Shown here: one piece after another, positions 31,339 to 42,445 of the stretch | Layout of the letters: every line of letters starts with the position of its first letter | How positions within the stretch are numbered: the stretch's first letter is position 1 | Origin: Phialophora verrucosa | Taxonomy: Eukaryota; Ascomycota; Eurotiomycetes; Chaetothyriales; Herpotrichiellaceae | NCBI GenBank assembly: GCA_002099365.1 | Contig: MSED01000015.1 | Coordinates: 558,001 to 622,000, forward strand | Direction of reading: 5' to 3' | DNA length: 64,000 bases | Program-made: the position numbers and the translations under genes | The notes under the pieces: generated by a model | Databases searched by the model: none | What the model saw: the letters and a program-made list of their open reading frames with translations, nothing else | Told to the model about the DNA's origin: nothing

Positions 31339-32658
31339 ATGGCGACCCACAACGGTACCGTCAGAAAGCGCAATCCTGAGTCTTCATCCAAGATCGGGTC
31401 CGGCGGCCCGGGCGCGGCCGTGGGCGACGATGTGCTACCACACCCAGCTGGAGAAGTCAAGTACAGCGGCGTCAGTCAAGTCATTCGTGCGCTCCTGCTT
31501 GCGACATGGTTCAACTGTGGGGCGGTCTGCATCAATGCCACCCAATTCCTCGGGGCGCCGCTGTATTGGATCGACAAGGATTACTACTATGCGTACATGG
31601 CCTTGACGAAGCAGTCATTTGCTATTATGGGCATTGCAGGAACACGGTGGTTTGCACCTACGAAAGTACGCGTGAGTTGGGACAAAGATCTGCGCGGGCA
31701 GTTTCACAAGACGTCGGCGGGGAGACTCGAGACGACCTTTCCCGAGCGGCTGGTTTATATTGCCAACCACCAGGTGTACACCGAGTGGCTGTACCTCTGG
31801 TGGATTGCTTACACGAGCAGGATGCATGGACACATATTCATCATCCTCAAAGAGTCTCTCAAATACGTCCCGATCTTGGGCCCCGGCATGATGTTCTATG
31901 GCTTCATTTTCATGGCACGCAAGTGGCTGTCCGACAAGCCGCGTCTGCAGCATCGACTGAACAAACTCAAGACCCGCCACAAAGGCCCGATGTCTGGCTC
32001 GGACGGGCTGGATCCCATGTGGCTGCTGATCTTCCCTGAAGGCACCAATTTATCCGCCAACATGAGGAAGGGAAGTGCGAGGTGGGCTGAAAAGCAGGGG
32101 ATACCCGACATGAAACACCAGCTTCTCCCGCGAAGCACCGGGCTCTTCTTCAGTCTTCAGCAACTCCAGGGCACTATTGACTGGGTGTACGACTGCACCA
32201 TTGCATATGAAGGAACACCGTAAGTTGACGCAGCGGGAGATATGCGGACCACCCAAGACTAAACCTTTGCCAGGAAAGGAGGCTTTGCCCCGGATATTTT
32301 CACCATCCGCTCGACCTACTTGCAGGGTCGGCCGCCCAAAAGCGTGAACATGTATTGGCGTCGCTTTTCCATGTCTTCCATCCCTCTCTCTGACGGCAAG
32401 GAGTTTGAGAACTGGCTGATCGAGCGCTGGCGTGAGAAGGACGAGATCCTCGAGCAGTGGTACAACACGGGCCGATTCCCATCCGATCCAGAGTCGGCGG
32501 ACTCGAAGAGGGGCATTTCCGAGGACGGCTTCATCGAGACGGAGATGACACTCAACAACTGGATGGAGATTGGTCAGCTCTACGTGGTGTTGGCTGCCCT
32601 GGCCTTGGTCATCAACGTGGTGCTCAAGTTTCTCCGGCTGTTTTTGAGATTGAAATGA
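31339..32658 (+). CDS. PlsC-type lysophospholipid acyltransferase
   Basis: Two exons, 31339-32219 and 32274-32658, with a 54-nt intron. The sum of 1266 nt gives 421 aa. It begins MATHNGTVRKRN with a polar tail, then a hydrophobic segment near 50-75. IANHQVYTEWLYLWW (about 138-152) holds acyltransferase motif I, here H-x4-E rather than the usual H-x4-D. ILKESLKYVPILGPGM is motif II and LLIFPEGTNLS near 235 is motif III. A C-terminal helix (LYVVLAALALVINVVLKFLRLF) anchors it in the membrane. It belongs to the fungal relatives of LCLAT1/lysocardiolipin acyltransferase and yeast Cst26, which remodel phosphatidylinositol or other phospholipids in the ER. The exact lipid substrate cannot be told. 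The splice junction YEGTP-KGGFAPD is supported by family similarity. Confidence 0.9.
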
Positions 32659-33061
32659 CTACATCATATGATACCCATGGGCTGCTGAGGAGTGAAAGGC
32701 GGTCTTTGTGAGTTAAGAACGTGTGCTGGATTCAGATTAGGATAGATCAATGCTTGACTTCACAGTCCATGACGCTCTTCATGAAGAAATGGCACCTACC
32801 TACCGACATACTTACCTGGTACAAAAATGGAGCTTGAGACGTATACGTACGACCTGATTGAAGAGTTGTCAATATTCCGCCCGGGCTTGCCGCTCTTATG
32901 CCTTTGTCACCAGTATTTTGCCGCTCTTTATGAAACGTCTTCGGACCTACATGTCCGTCACTGTTGAGCGAGGGTGTTGTGTTAAAACTGTACGACGAGC
33001 ACCGCCTCCAAGTGTGATAAGAGATAGATGTCACGGCCCTCTCGTTGCCTCATCCGGGACC

Positions 33062-33089
33062 GGGACCTGAACCTGAACGTGAACCTGAA
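33062..33089. repeat. CTGAAC-type hexamer repeat
   Basis: Four near-identical hexamers (CCTGAA, CCTGAA, CGTGAA, CCTGAA) in direct order. Confidence 0.75.
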
Positions 33090-33479
33090 CCGCACAGCTT
33101 TAATTATCGCGGTAATATATATCGGATATCCGCCCGGCCCCCTCCTTTATAGCTTACTCCTAACCGTAACAGTGACAGTAAGTTAACAGCGGATAGGCTA
33201 TACATGTCATGTTATTGTCATGTCGTGTCAAGGCAACGCAACGCAACACATGTAATGCCCTCCATGGCAAGGTACTGTACATCGAGTGGACGAGTGGTTC
33301 CGGACAGGACAAGACACTCCTCCATCCTAGAGATCCTACATATCCTATCCTATCCTATATCGTCCTGTTTTCGAGGTCCAGGTCTAGCTGTTTTAGCCGC
33401 GGTACTGGATCTATGATTCTGGATTCAAAACGCACCTTAATCTTTCAGGCCACCTGTATATTACTCTCTTGCTGTTGTT

Positions 33480-33493
33480 GGGGGGGGGGGGGG
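33480..33493. repeat. 14-nt poly-G tract
   Basis: Fourteen consecutive G residues, preceded by GTTGTT. Length is prone to polymerase and assembly error. Confidence 0.9.
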
Positions 33494-33529
33494 AGCGGAA
33501 GGTGGTGGAGGTCTTGTGTGGAAGTGTGG

Positions 33530-33531
<2 letters not shown>

Positions 33532-33565
<34 letters not shown>
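33532..33565. repeat. AC dinucleotide microsatellite
   Basis: About 17 uninterrupted AC units, 38 bp after the G tract. Confidence 0.95.
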
Positions 33566-33568
<3 letters not shown>

Positions 33569-33750
33569 TATATTCTATGTATATACACGGCGCGGATTAA
33601 AGACATGTTCATCAATGTCGCTATATCATGCGAGTAAAATACAGTATCAGAAGTCAACGCAACTTCTCGACTCGTAGAGGGCCTTGCGATTCTCATGACT
33701 TCTGAACCAACCTTGTCAAAGTTGCCGCTGACCCCCGGCACGTACAGACC

Positions 33751-34548
33751 ATGGTGGTGCCACCGAAAGTCGAACCTCAAATTGAAACCTGTTTCGGAGG
33801 TCCCGTGCAGATGCTCGCGGTTGGCCTTCCTCTATGCGCCACGACAGCCTTGATAGAAGGGTTCGAAAATCCTCAACTTCTCAACATAGGACCGACCATG
33901 CACGCAGGCCGCTGCGTGCCGTTCCCACCGAATTTGCGCTTTACGTGGGAGGCTTTGCAGGAAGGGGCTACGCAGAAACGCCGCGCCATCCTGTATAAAC
34001 TCTTCGCCGGGTGCGCCGCGACTGCAGACTTTCCGGGTCGTCTGTTCCTAGAAGATCTAATTGAGATGTACCCTGACGCCAGGATCGTGTTGAATGTTCA
34101 CAGAGCTGGTGGGCGAGAACTGACGGCCAGCCAGAAGGCGAGGATTGCCCCGTTCATGAGTTGGCGGTACCGCGTTGCTTGTCTTTGGAGTATACCTGAC
34201 CAGTGGCACCGTCTGTGTCTGATGGAATGGCAAACCTTCGTCAGGAATAAATTCGGGGTTGACGCCGTCTGGAGCAAGGACTTGTATGACATGCGCAACC
34301 AGTGGGTGCTTGATCTGTGTCAGAGCAAAGGGAGGGAGGTGCTGATCTGGGAACCGAGTATGGGCTGGGCTCCGCTGTGCGAGTTTCTGGGCAAGAAGGA
34401 GCCGGAACTCGGGATGCCCATGACCGACGCCCGGGGAAAGGATCAGGGAAGTGTTGTACGAAGGAGAATCCGCGTTGGGTTGAAGCTGTGGATGAAGAAG
34501 GTTGCGATTCCGATTGCATTATCTGTCCTCGGTGGATGCGCAATCTAG
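33751..34548 (+). CDS. Degenerate sulfotransferase-family protein (Sulfotransfer_4 type)
   Basis: Single exon, 265 aa, ATG at 33751. The overall layout matches the fungal sulfotransferase family that is often misnamed NAD-dependent epimerase. A hydrophobic strand leads to the P-loop position (VGLPLCATTAL, about 25-35), FPGRLFLEDLIEMYPDARIVLNVHR spans about 93-117, and EVLIWEPSMGWAPLCEFLG near 205 is the usual late block. The C-terminus (LKLWMKKVAIPIALSVLGG) looks like a tail anchor. The cofactor residues differ from the active family. GxPRTGT is replaced by GLPLCAT, so the key Arg, Gly and hydroxyl positions are lost. The Thr-x-Arg-Asp strand end reads NVHR. It may be an inactive or repurposed paralogue, or a decaying gene whose frame is still open. 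A missed upstream exon is possible but unnecessary. Confidence 0.72.
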   Translation: MVVPPKVEPQIETCFGGPVQMLAVGLPLCATTALIEGFENPQLLNIGPTMHAGRCVPFPPNLRFTWEALQEGATQKRRAILYKLFAGCAATADFPGRLFLEDLIEMYPDARIVLNVHRAGGRELTASQKARIAPFMSWRYRVACLWSIPDQWHRLCLMEWQTFVRNKFGVDAVWSKDLYDMRNQWVLDLCQSKGREVLIWEPSMGWAPLCEFLGKKEPELGMPMTDARGKDQGSVVRRRIRVGLKLWMKKVAIPIALSVLGGCAI

Positions 34549-34815
34549 AGAGCGTTCAAATTGCGGCTGCTGACTTTTTGACAAGGACGACGGGAGCGAG
34601 GCTGATGGTTGGCAGGTTTCGTCCCGTCAATATTGGGTCGGGGTGATCCTGAGGCGCTTTTGGCAAGACGGGGCTTCCGGGCGCAGTTCGTTTCGTTCCA
34701 AAGGGGCTGTCGGATACATAATCAGTCCATCTTCCTTTCCATTCGAGTACACAGTAGCTTTCGATGAGCGGACTTTCCACACCCTCACTGGTTTCTTGGT
34801 GTCTGTAACCCGGAT

Positions 34816-35940
34816 TCACGTCTGTCGGACCATCAACCCAGGTATCAAAGCGGTTGCGTACATCACCACCGTGATGGGCATCAACTCTGCCATCCGTCCT
34901 TGTATTTTGGTACTGGGAGTCGGCACCAAACCAGCGTCCTGCCACTGTCTGCAGATCTGGTCTGGCAATTTCCTTATTTCGGCATCAACAAGCTCATCCT
35001 CCCGACACAGTCCACCGCTGTCGCTCTTACCCGTAACCACAGACCGGACTCCCAGGGCGGTCCCGAACTCACGAAACGCGAGCCTTCGACCTGTCGGCTC
35101 TTCAAAATATCTGCTCTCTGTTAAACGTTTTAGACACGCGAGCGCTCGACAACTAAGCTGCACTGCCCAGTCTTCTTCAGGAACGAGCCAATGCACCGTC
35201 CACAACGTCATGCCCAGATCGAGTGTATCCGTCGAGTCATAACCCTCGACTTTCGTATCTACGATTTTCTTAAGCAGCGCAATCTCCACTTTCAAGACCT
35301 CCGAATCCGCACGGTGCGTGGCCTGGAGGAGCTTGTACGTGACGTATCCATCGATTGGATCGAGGTTCCCCTCCGACATGACCAGCGGGCTCGAGAGGTC
35401 GGTGCTCAACTTCCAAAACATGCGCGGCCGCTCTGTGTTGCGATTTGTCATGAATTTGGGCAAAATCGCTGCCGCCATGGAAATGGCTTGTTCATTGTAC
35501 CACGTCTCGCCCGTGACGAAGGTGACCCGGTTCAGCGCGAACATCCACACTGTCAGATAGTGGAAATACTGCCCATCGCCGTCCGGGCCAGCTTCGTCGT
35601 GCTTGCCGATCCTCAATCCGCCTTTGAGGGGTTCGTCGTCCGTGGCGCCTGGGAGACGCGACATTCCGTCTCGGGTATAGCCCAGGATGCGGTGCACGGT
35701 GTTGATTAGATTGCGCGCGAACGTGAGATAGCGGGTTTCGTGGGTTAGATTGTAGAGCGTCAGGAAGTTTACCACTGCGAAGCCGTCGGTCCAGAGGTAG
35801 CGGCCGCGGTGGCCTTCTGCTGCTGGAGGAGGTGTCCAGGCAGCGAGATTGGGGTCTGTTGAGGAGGGAAGGGGCCCGTAGATCGAGTCCATAGCTTTGA
35901 GGAAGTTGGGGATTCTGTCCGTACTGTCGTGGGAGGCCAT
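34816..35940 (-). CDS. Six-hairpin glycosidase-like protein
   Basis: 374 aa from the Met codon at 35940 (start MASHDSTDRIPNFLKAMDSIY). The frame also reaches an ATG at 36189, giving 457 aa. That extra 83-residue segment is compositionally random, and a GTAAGT donor inside it suggests leader sequence or a 5' UTR intron. HRGRYLWTDGFAVVNFLTLY and TFARNLINTVHRILG, followed by HYLTVWMFALNRV, give the alternating helix pairs of an (alpha/alpha)6 barrel. Fungal homologues are usually called six-hairpin glycosidase-like. No secretion signal is seen on the short form, and catalytic residues cannot be assigned by eye. It converges with the sulfotransferase-like gene and is divergent from SOD1. Family level only; no substrate can be named. 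Confidence 0.72.
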   Translation of the reverse strand: MASHDSTDRIPNFLKAMDSIYGPLPSSTDPNLAAWTPPPAAEGHRGRYLWTDGFAVVNFLTLYNLTHETRYLTFARNLINTVHRILGYTRDGMSRLPGATDDEPLKGGLRIGKHDEAGPDGDGQYFHYLTVWMFALNRVTFVTGETWYNEQAISMAAAILPKFMTNRNTERPRMFWKLSTDLSSPLVMSEGNLDPIDGYVTYKLLQATHRADSEVLKVEIALLKKIVDTKVEGYDSTDTLDLGMTLWTVHWLVPEEDWAVQLSCRALACLKRLTESRYFEEPTGRRLAFREFGTALGVRSVVTGKSDSGGLCREDELVDAEIRKLPDQICRQWQDAGLVPTPSTKIQGRMAELMPITVVMYATALIPGLMVRQT

Positions 35941-36595
35941 GGCCGCTGGGTGGAGCTGTTGATGGCGTGACGAGGCAGATGCGTGTTGCTCTAACGGGAA
36001 GGGAGGTCTGTTACAAGAGAACTTACTGATGTGGCTTCTGGGGTGATGGCGAAGACCAGAGCAGTGCATGCGTGCTTGGTATATTGGTCTCAAACGAGCA
36101 TTTGGTGTTGCACATTCACCACTAATGATGGTGCGGAACGGCAGAGATGAGGCCCTTCGCCAAGCAGTGATAAGGGACGTTATCTTCATCGATCTCGATA
36201 CATCAGTCCGACAGGCAGTGAAGTAACTGTGTGTTCATGATCTGCAAGTGATCAGAGCTCAGACGAGTCTCGCATTGCAGCCCTCGTGCTAATCTCGGCC
36301 CCGGGAATTGAATTATCCGCGTCGGCCGAACAAGGAATGCCCCTCATTGCGACAACGGCAGCGGCGACGGACGGCGGAGGCAGCTCGTACCCCTCATTCA
36401 ATGATTGCTTCATCGACAGTGAGTGCTCGATGCTCTTCCACTTGCTGCCATTAACTCCACCGGCCCATCGATTACTTCCTCGATTCTTCGTTAAAAAGGC
36501 TTTCTCCTTGCTTCCATCTCACCCCTTGTACACCTTCCGCCGCACACCTTGTAATATCAAACGTCCCCTGTACAAACAGACACCCATCCGTCAAA
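35941..36595. promoter_or_regulatory. Divergent region between hairpin-like gene and SOD1
   Basis: 655 bp including the optional N-terminal extension of the leftward gene (35941-36189). The SOD1 side (36430-36590) is pyrimidine-rich with a short leader. A plus-strand open frame at 36286-36603 overlaps the SOD1 start out of frame and lacks features. Confidence 0.45.
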
Positions 36596-37435
36596 ATGGT
36601 TAAAGCAGGTAAGTTGACTCGGTTTCCCCTGTACCTTCCCAGCTACCATCACTCCGGAACACTTCTTCCACGTTTGTCAGCATCTTCATGACCGCAGGTC
36701 AAGGCATGACGACTTGCCAATGCCATCCCACACCGTTGAGGACACCATGGAAAACATCGCTCATGCCTCGAACCATCCACTAACATCACTCTTACCTAGT
36801 CGCCGTCCTCCGAGGAGACTCCAAAGTCACCGGGAATGTGATCTTCGAGCAAGCCTCTGAGTCCTCCCCCACCACCATCACATGGGACATCTCGGGTCAT
36901 GATCCCAATGCCGAGCGAGGCATGCATGTCCACCAGTTCGGTGACAACACCAACGGCTGCACAAGCGCAGGCCCCCACTGTATGTCGCCATGTTGTTTCC
37001 AGATTCCACCAACTCCATGAAACAACAACCACGACGGTATGACAAGGATGATAAAAAATAAGGACTGACAGAATGTCGTAGACAACCCACATGGCAAGCA
37101 GCACGGTGCCCCATCCGACTCTGACCGCCACGTCGGCGACCTAGGCAACTTCAAGACCGACGCCCAGGGCAACTCCAAGGGCAGTGTCAGTGACAGCTTC
37201 GTCAAGTTGATCGGCGAGCACAGCGTTTTGGGCGTACGTAGCAATTCTCCCCCCAACTCCTGTTCATTGTGGGCCTGGGAATGTGACCAACGACCGACAC
37301 TGACCGTGTATCTAGCGAACCATCGTCGTCCACGCCGGCACCGACGACCTCGGCAAGGGCGGCAACGAGGAGAGCAAGAAGACCGGTAACGCCGGCCCCC
37401 GCCCCGCCTGCGGTGTCATCGGTATTGCCGGATAA
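36596..37435 (+). CDS. SOD1: Cu/Zn superoxide dismutase
   Basis: Four exons, 36596-36608, 36800-36979, 37082-37233 and 37316-37435. The introns are 191, 102 and 82 nt; the first is the longest in the window. The sum of 465 nt gives exactly 154 aa, as in yeast. Exon 1 codes only MVKA plus one base. Metal ligands are intact. Copper is held by the two His of MHVHQFGD plus those of GPHYNPH and VVHAG. Zinc uses the bridging His, GKQHG and the His and Asp of RHVGD. The disulfide Cys residues lie in NGCTSAGPH and PACGVIG. The enzyme (EC 1.15.1.1) removes superoxide in the cytosol and intermembrane space. No signal peptide, so this is the intracellular form. Stop TAA at 37433. Confidence 0.97.
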
Positions 37436-38367
37436 ACGAGCTGTTTCACCCCCCGTCAACCGACTTGGACCATGTTGTGCCGATATCAGTTGCCCTAGGC
37501 CGAGCAGTCGAATTTCCGACAATGTGGGAAGAGCCAGCAGTCAAAGCTGCAAGCTGGACCGGCATGTGCTGCTTCCAAGTCTGTTGAAACGGCAGGAGAC
37601 GAGAAATTTAAAGGGGCTTTTCACCATCTTGCTATTTCACCTGTAAGCAGCAAAAGGCGAATGACCTACTCGCCGTAGATAGCAAAAAGCCAGCAAGTAC
37701 AAAAATCGACGTATATTTAACGGTCTAACCTCCTCTCATGGCCGGGGTAATAGCGTTCTTATAGTCAGGAAGTAGAATTGCTACCCATGTCGAGATTTTC
37801 CTTAAGGTCCTCACTTTTCGCAAACGGGGGGGATATGCCACTCCAGACAAATCAGGAACCAAGAATGAGGAATGCATGTACTGCTCAGGGATCGACAACC
37901 CCCGTCGTGGGCAAGGGACTTCGATTAACAATATGTACGTTGTTCCACATGAACACGTACCTGATCCTGATGGGTATTTTGTGCTTTGGCAAACACGGCG
38001 CAATGCTCCAACGCAGACATACACACAGTACGGGGGGGTACCGGGCTGGGCTCTCCCCCCTCGGTCCCTCCGTCCCGCCCTCCCTCCCTGTCGAGAATGC
38101 TTCCCAAAGGCCCGGAGGCCACAAATCACACATCCCTCCAGGGCATTGGTGGTCCACTGAGGCCCAAAACCATCGCAATTCTAACTCGTAATCCCACGGG
38201 GCGTTTCCAGATTGATTTTGTCTGTGGAAAACCATGTCCAAGAACAGAGACAAATCGTCAAATCACCCTCGCCCATGCAATGACCTGATCCATATTACAA
38301 CATGAAGCTCCACTTGGGTCTTCGCCACGTCTGTCTGTCTGTCTGCCCTGACAGAGCCGAGTCGCGC
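37436..38367. other. Convergent spacer SOD1 / Sec14-like
   Basis: 932 bp with 3' UTRs of both genes. It has C-rich tracts near 38050-38090 and a (GTCT)n stretch near 38331-38344. Several open frames on both strands lack features. Confidence 0.5.
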
Positions 38368-40222
38368 TTAGACTTCCTGGGCGGTAACGAACCTCTCCAT
38401 CGCAGGCCTTTGCGCCCCGCCCTCCTTCTGATGTGGATCGTCGGAGATCTGCAATCTCTCTGCCTCGATGGCCAGACCTTTGCTCAGATCGCTCGTCACG
38501 ACGACCTCCGGGTTTCCTTCACTGGGTGCTGTGGCGTGTCCGTTCGCGTGTCCATTGGCCGTCGGGGGAATTATCGAGACGGATTCGTCGGCGAGTTTAT
38601 TATCTATGGCCGAGGTTAGTGCGACCGTGTATTCCGGAACAGGGCCCGGTTGCGGCTGTGATGGAGGATGAGCATGTGTTGCGGAAGTTGAGCTTGTCGA
38701 TGGTGCTGGCTGAGGTTCTGTTGACTGAGGCTGCGGTACTTGTGCGGCTTGTTCTGAATTCGTCTGTGTTGCAATGATATTGGCGGCTGTAGCTCCCCCA
38801 GCTGCCTCCGCTGCGTATTCCTCAGCTTGGTGATGTGCCGATCCTGCGCCAGTGGAAACGCGTGTCTTTGAGACAATCGAGAGCTTCTTATCCGGGTGGA
38901 CTGGGGTTTCTGTGTAATCGGCAGCATAAACGACGGGTTTCATCTTCTCGATGTCTGTGGCCGGCCGCCGCAGCTTCCCTTTCTCCGAGCCGACTGGAAC
39001 TCGCTTCCCGTCGAGCCACAGACACGGTCCGCGAACCCAGCCTTTGTTGCCATCCCTTTCGAGAGCAGCGCGCGTCTCTTCGTCCAAGTGTGGCATATCG
39101 CCCCAATCCCAGCCTAGGTCGCCGCCGTATCGTTTGGGGAAGTCCTTGGGATCCATGAATTTCGTCAACGTGGGTTTGACCTCGTTTTTGCTGAGGATGA
39201 ATATTTTGGAAACAGTGACGGGGTCGAACCACCGTTTGATCCAGCCCCAAACTGTGGGAAAGAATGACGGTGCGCCAATGATCTGAATCCAGATTAGCAT
39301 CTATGTGCGGCCGGGCCTTCAAATGGGGGTCCCTCACAAATATTCTATCCAGGGTTTCGGGGTAATGGGCCGTCGCTAGCACCGACGCATCTTGCATGTG
39401 GTTCTTCAGATTCCAAAACTGCGTCAAACCCACACCCGAGATATCAACAATGTTGGTAGAATTCGTGACGGGGACTTCGGGGTTCGGCCGCTCGAGGGTT
39501 GAAACAAGCGGTAGGACGAAGTTGAGGAGATTCTGATATAGTGCGAACAGGGGAAGAAGTTTGGCGGGCGTCTGGAGTTTCTTGTGGTTGGGGAGGCTGT
39601 CCTTGTATGTCTGCGACTCTTTCTGGTACTTGTTCACGTGTTTGCTGTCGAGTTGCTTGATCACATAAACGTAAATGGGAATACCTCGTCTATCGCGGTG
39701 TCCGGTCCATTGAGGGTACTGCGTGTCCAGTCAGACTGCGTTTGCAAGCCCCCGATACTCTTCTGCTTACCACTTGCCGCGACCTTTCATATATTTCGAC
39801 GTCGAAGTTGTCATATAGCTCGTCTACCATTTGCTCCTTGAGCCATTGTTCCGTATCCGTGAACTGGCCGATTGCGCCTTGCACGTCGAACTTGCGGGCT
39901 CGCAGATATCGGCTAGAACACAAGCACAAGTCAGTTGGATGCTTCTGAGATTGTAAAAGGACCAGTCGTACAGCAATGTGCCGTCATCGTGGGTGGGTTT
40001 GCCGTTGACCCCGTCTGGTGACCACCACCCTCCCTGTCGTAGCTTCTCCTTGAACTCCTCGAGTTTCTGCTCCTGAGGCGCAGTCAAATGGTTCAGTGTT
40101 CCAGTCAATGGATCCGTGGTGGTAGTCCGTGTCAACGTCGGGTGAGCCTGTGAGCCGACGGTGTGATCTGAATGATGCGACTTTTGCGATTGACCGGTGA
40201 GGGTTCTGTAAAGGGCGCTCAT
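38368..40222 (-). CDS. Sec14-like CRAL-TRIO lipid-transfer protein
   Basis: Four exons, 39972-40222, 39771-39912, 39338-39718 and 38368-39282, with introns of 59, 52 and 55 nt. The sum of 1689 nt gives 562 aa. Residues 1-55 are polar. KLEEFKEKLRQGGWW and RYLRARKFDVQGA (about 50-100) form the CRAL-TRIO N domain. The lipid-binding domain runs from about 125 to 330. It includes YPQWTGHRDRRGIPIYVY, TNIVDISGVGLTQFW, HYPETLDRIFIIGAPSFFPT and WIKRWFDPVTVSKI. A long C-terminal region adds WLDGKRVPVGSEKG and a Ser/Pro/Thr-rich disordered tail. Such proteins exchange phosphatidylinositol with another lipid and couple lipid supply to signalling or traffic. The splice between RIF and IIGAP is firmly placed by the family motif. 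The ligand is not predictable by eye. Confidence 0.93.
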
Positions 40223-42445
40223 CGCGAATTGAGCGGTTCGACAAATCGGGACGGTAGGGCGGGTAGAACTTCGGCGGCAGCACCAGGATCGAGAATATCA
40301 AGATGGAGCTGGAGAGCTTCTCAGAAGTGACGAGAGATACAGATTGACGATATTCAGAGAGCAATGACCGCGGTGAAGTTCTAACGCGGCAGGACAGATC
40401 TGATATCAGGCGTGCCGAAACGACGAAGGGAGCATTACTCAAAGACTAGCACCGACTGCAGAGCATTTCCTGCAAGAAATTGGTGGTTTAGCGAGCCGAA
40501 CGGGCTGGCCGGAACCTCTAGAAAGCAGATGCCAAAAGTGCCCAAGTTCGATGATGCTGAGATCTGATTGAACTGGAAGTAGGCCTCGCTGATATCATCT
40601 TTTCCAAACCTTCATCACCGTTGGGCCACGCTTGCACGGCATTTGCTGCCTTGCCACCCCCAGAATGGCTGGAATTCGGGTAACTGCATTTCGTACCCGC
40701 ATTTATGTCCTTGGGCACCTGGCATATCTCCTGCGTCGTACTCCGGACGCGACCCGGAGACTCGGCAAGCGAGACACAAAAAGCGCCGAGTTGCGAGATG
40801 CAACTCACAATCCGGCCGAGACGTTGGATTCGCACATGGTCGCGGGTTTGCCAGCTGATTATTTTGGGAGCTTTATCTGGTTCTGGAATAATTAGGTAAG
40901 TCGTCCGCGGCATTTTCTGCCCGGCTCAAATAAGAGCCTCCTGATGCTCAATTTCTGATGACTTTAATCAGGCTCTCGAGAATGACAAAGGATATCTCAA
41001 TCAATTGGTCAGATTGCGGTCGAGTTTTCGCTTTCCAGGAGTCAGAGGAGTCCACCGTGATGAAATCCGTAACAGCCAAAAATAGGCAGGTACAAGACGC
41101 GAACACGGTGTGTATTAGTATGTAGATCTCCACTTCGGCGTCTGGTCAGATGGTGGTATCAGATCTTCCTTCCGGCTGGATACCGGCTGTAGTCGACTCT
41201 ATCTGCAGGCTCCTGAGTGCGCCTAATGACCGACAAAAGTGCCCTGTCCTGTGAGTCGGCCATGTACTCGCATGGTGATATCCAGATATGCACACGTGTG
41301 CTCGTCAGCTGAAGTAATGCCCCGACTTCCGTCAAGGTAAGCGGTACGGTGGACACATTACGCTTCCGGACCTTGGTCCACTTTCATGCCTAAAAGCTAG
41401 CCGATAAGGCTGATCATTCTTCGACTCGACATGTACGGTATACGAGGACCCAGTAGTATGGGATATCAGCATTCAGCCTGATCAACCTCCGCCCTTGCGA
41501 GCGAGCAACAAGATCAACACCAATGCCTAGAGGCTCAAGAACCAGCACATCCTGAGTGCATACACACTCTTTGAAGCGTAGCTAGGGATGGGTGCCGAGT
41601 GGTGGTCGTGGTCAGGGCGATGAGATTAATGCTATCAACATCTTCCATTACAATATTGAGCATTCTGCCGTACCAACGTTCACTTACCACAAATTCCTCC
41701 TTGATTGGTTTCCGATTCCAATTTTCTATCAACAATCTGGACAAAGCCATCCGCTTCTTGCCCACAGGTGCCGAATTGACACATATGGTTTCACAGTTAT
41801 GGGCGCTTTGAAGGATGGATTGCTGTAGACTTGGACAATCTGCATAATCTTGCAAGATGGGCTCTGATAGACGAAAATGCACCAGGCCCAACGATTTATA
41901 TCAAAAGTAGCTCCAAGCTTAAGACTTACACCGCCAAAAAATCACTTGGACTGCCGTAAGCCAACTTACTGGCAGCAAGAGCGGCAGCAAGAGCAGCAGC
42001 GTAGCCCGCAAACTTCGGAACGCTTAATACAAAGCGGCTCTGCTACTCTCGAGGAAAGAATTCTAGCGCTTCGATACGAGTACGAGCCAGCAATGGGATG
42101 GCCCCCATAACTGGCATCATATGCACATAACTCGTCGCTCGGAAAGCAGGACACTTCGAGGCGTGAACCAGCCAAGGGCAGGTAAAAGAAGTCAAGGTTG
42201 AGTTGAGTGACAGGCGAAAAACTTCGCGGAGGCTCCCCTGGCGAAGCATAAATCTCCAAGTGCACATCTGCGGCCGAGCACTCGACTCCTTGGCGAAGTG
42301 ACCTTCAACATCCCTCACTGCGCCTTTCACTTCAAGCTCCTCCAGGCCAACCCACCGAGCTCATCCACACCTCCGGTCGTCCGTACAGGGGAGCTTCACG
42401 CATAGGGCTACGCTCGCCAGCATAACCGCCAGCACATCTCTCACA
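40223..42445. other. Gene-poor 2.2-kb divergent spacer
   Basis: It lies between the starts of the Sec14-like gene and the complex I subunit gene. I find no open frame with domain features or convincing splice pattern. A CAG/AAG-rich patch (GCAGCAAGAGC units) lies at about 41973-42000. It may hold a noncoding RNA, a lineage-specific small gene, or decayed sequence. Confidence 0.4.

Larger units (their letters stand above)
32659..33750. other. Spacer rich in simple-sequence DNA
   Basis: 1.1 kb between two rightward genes. It has a run of CTGAAC-like hexamers (33062-33089), TATCC units (33341-33357), a G tract (33480-33493) and an AC microsatellite (33532-33565). No open frame with domain features. 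Confidence 0.6.

Noticed and set aside
36286..36603. 105-codon plus-strand open frame overlapping the SOD1 start
   Set aside because: Out of frame with SOD1, pyrimidine-derived composition; it is the SOD1 leader.
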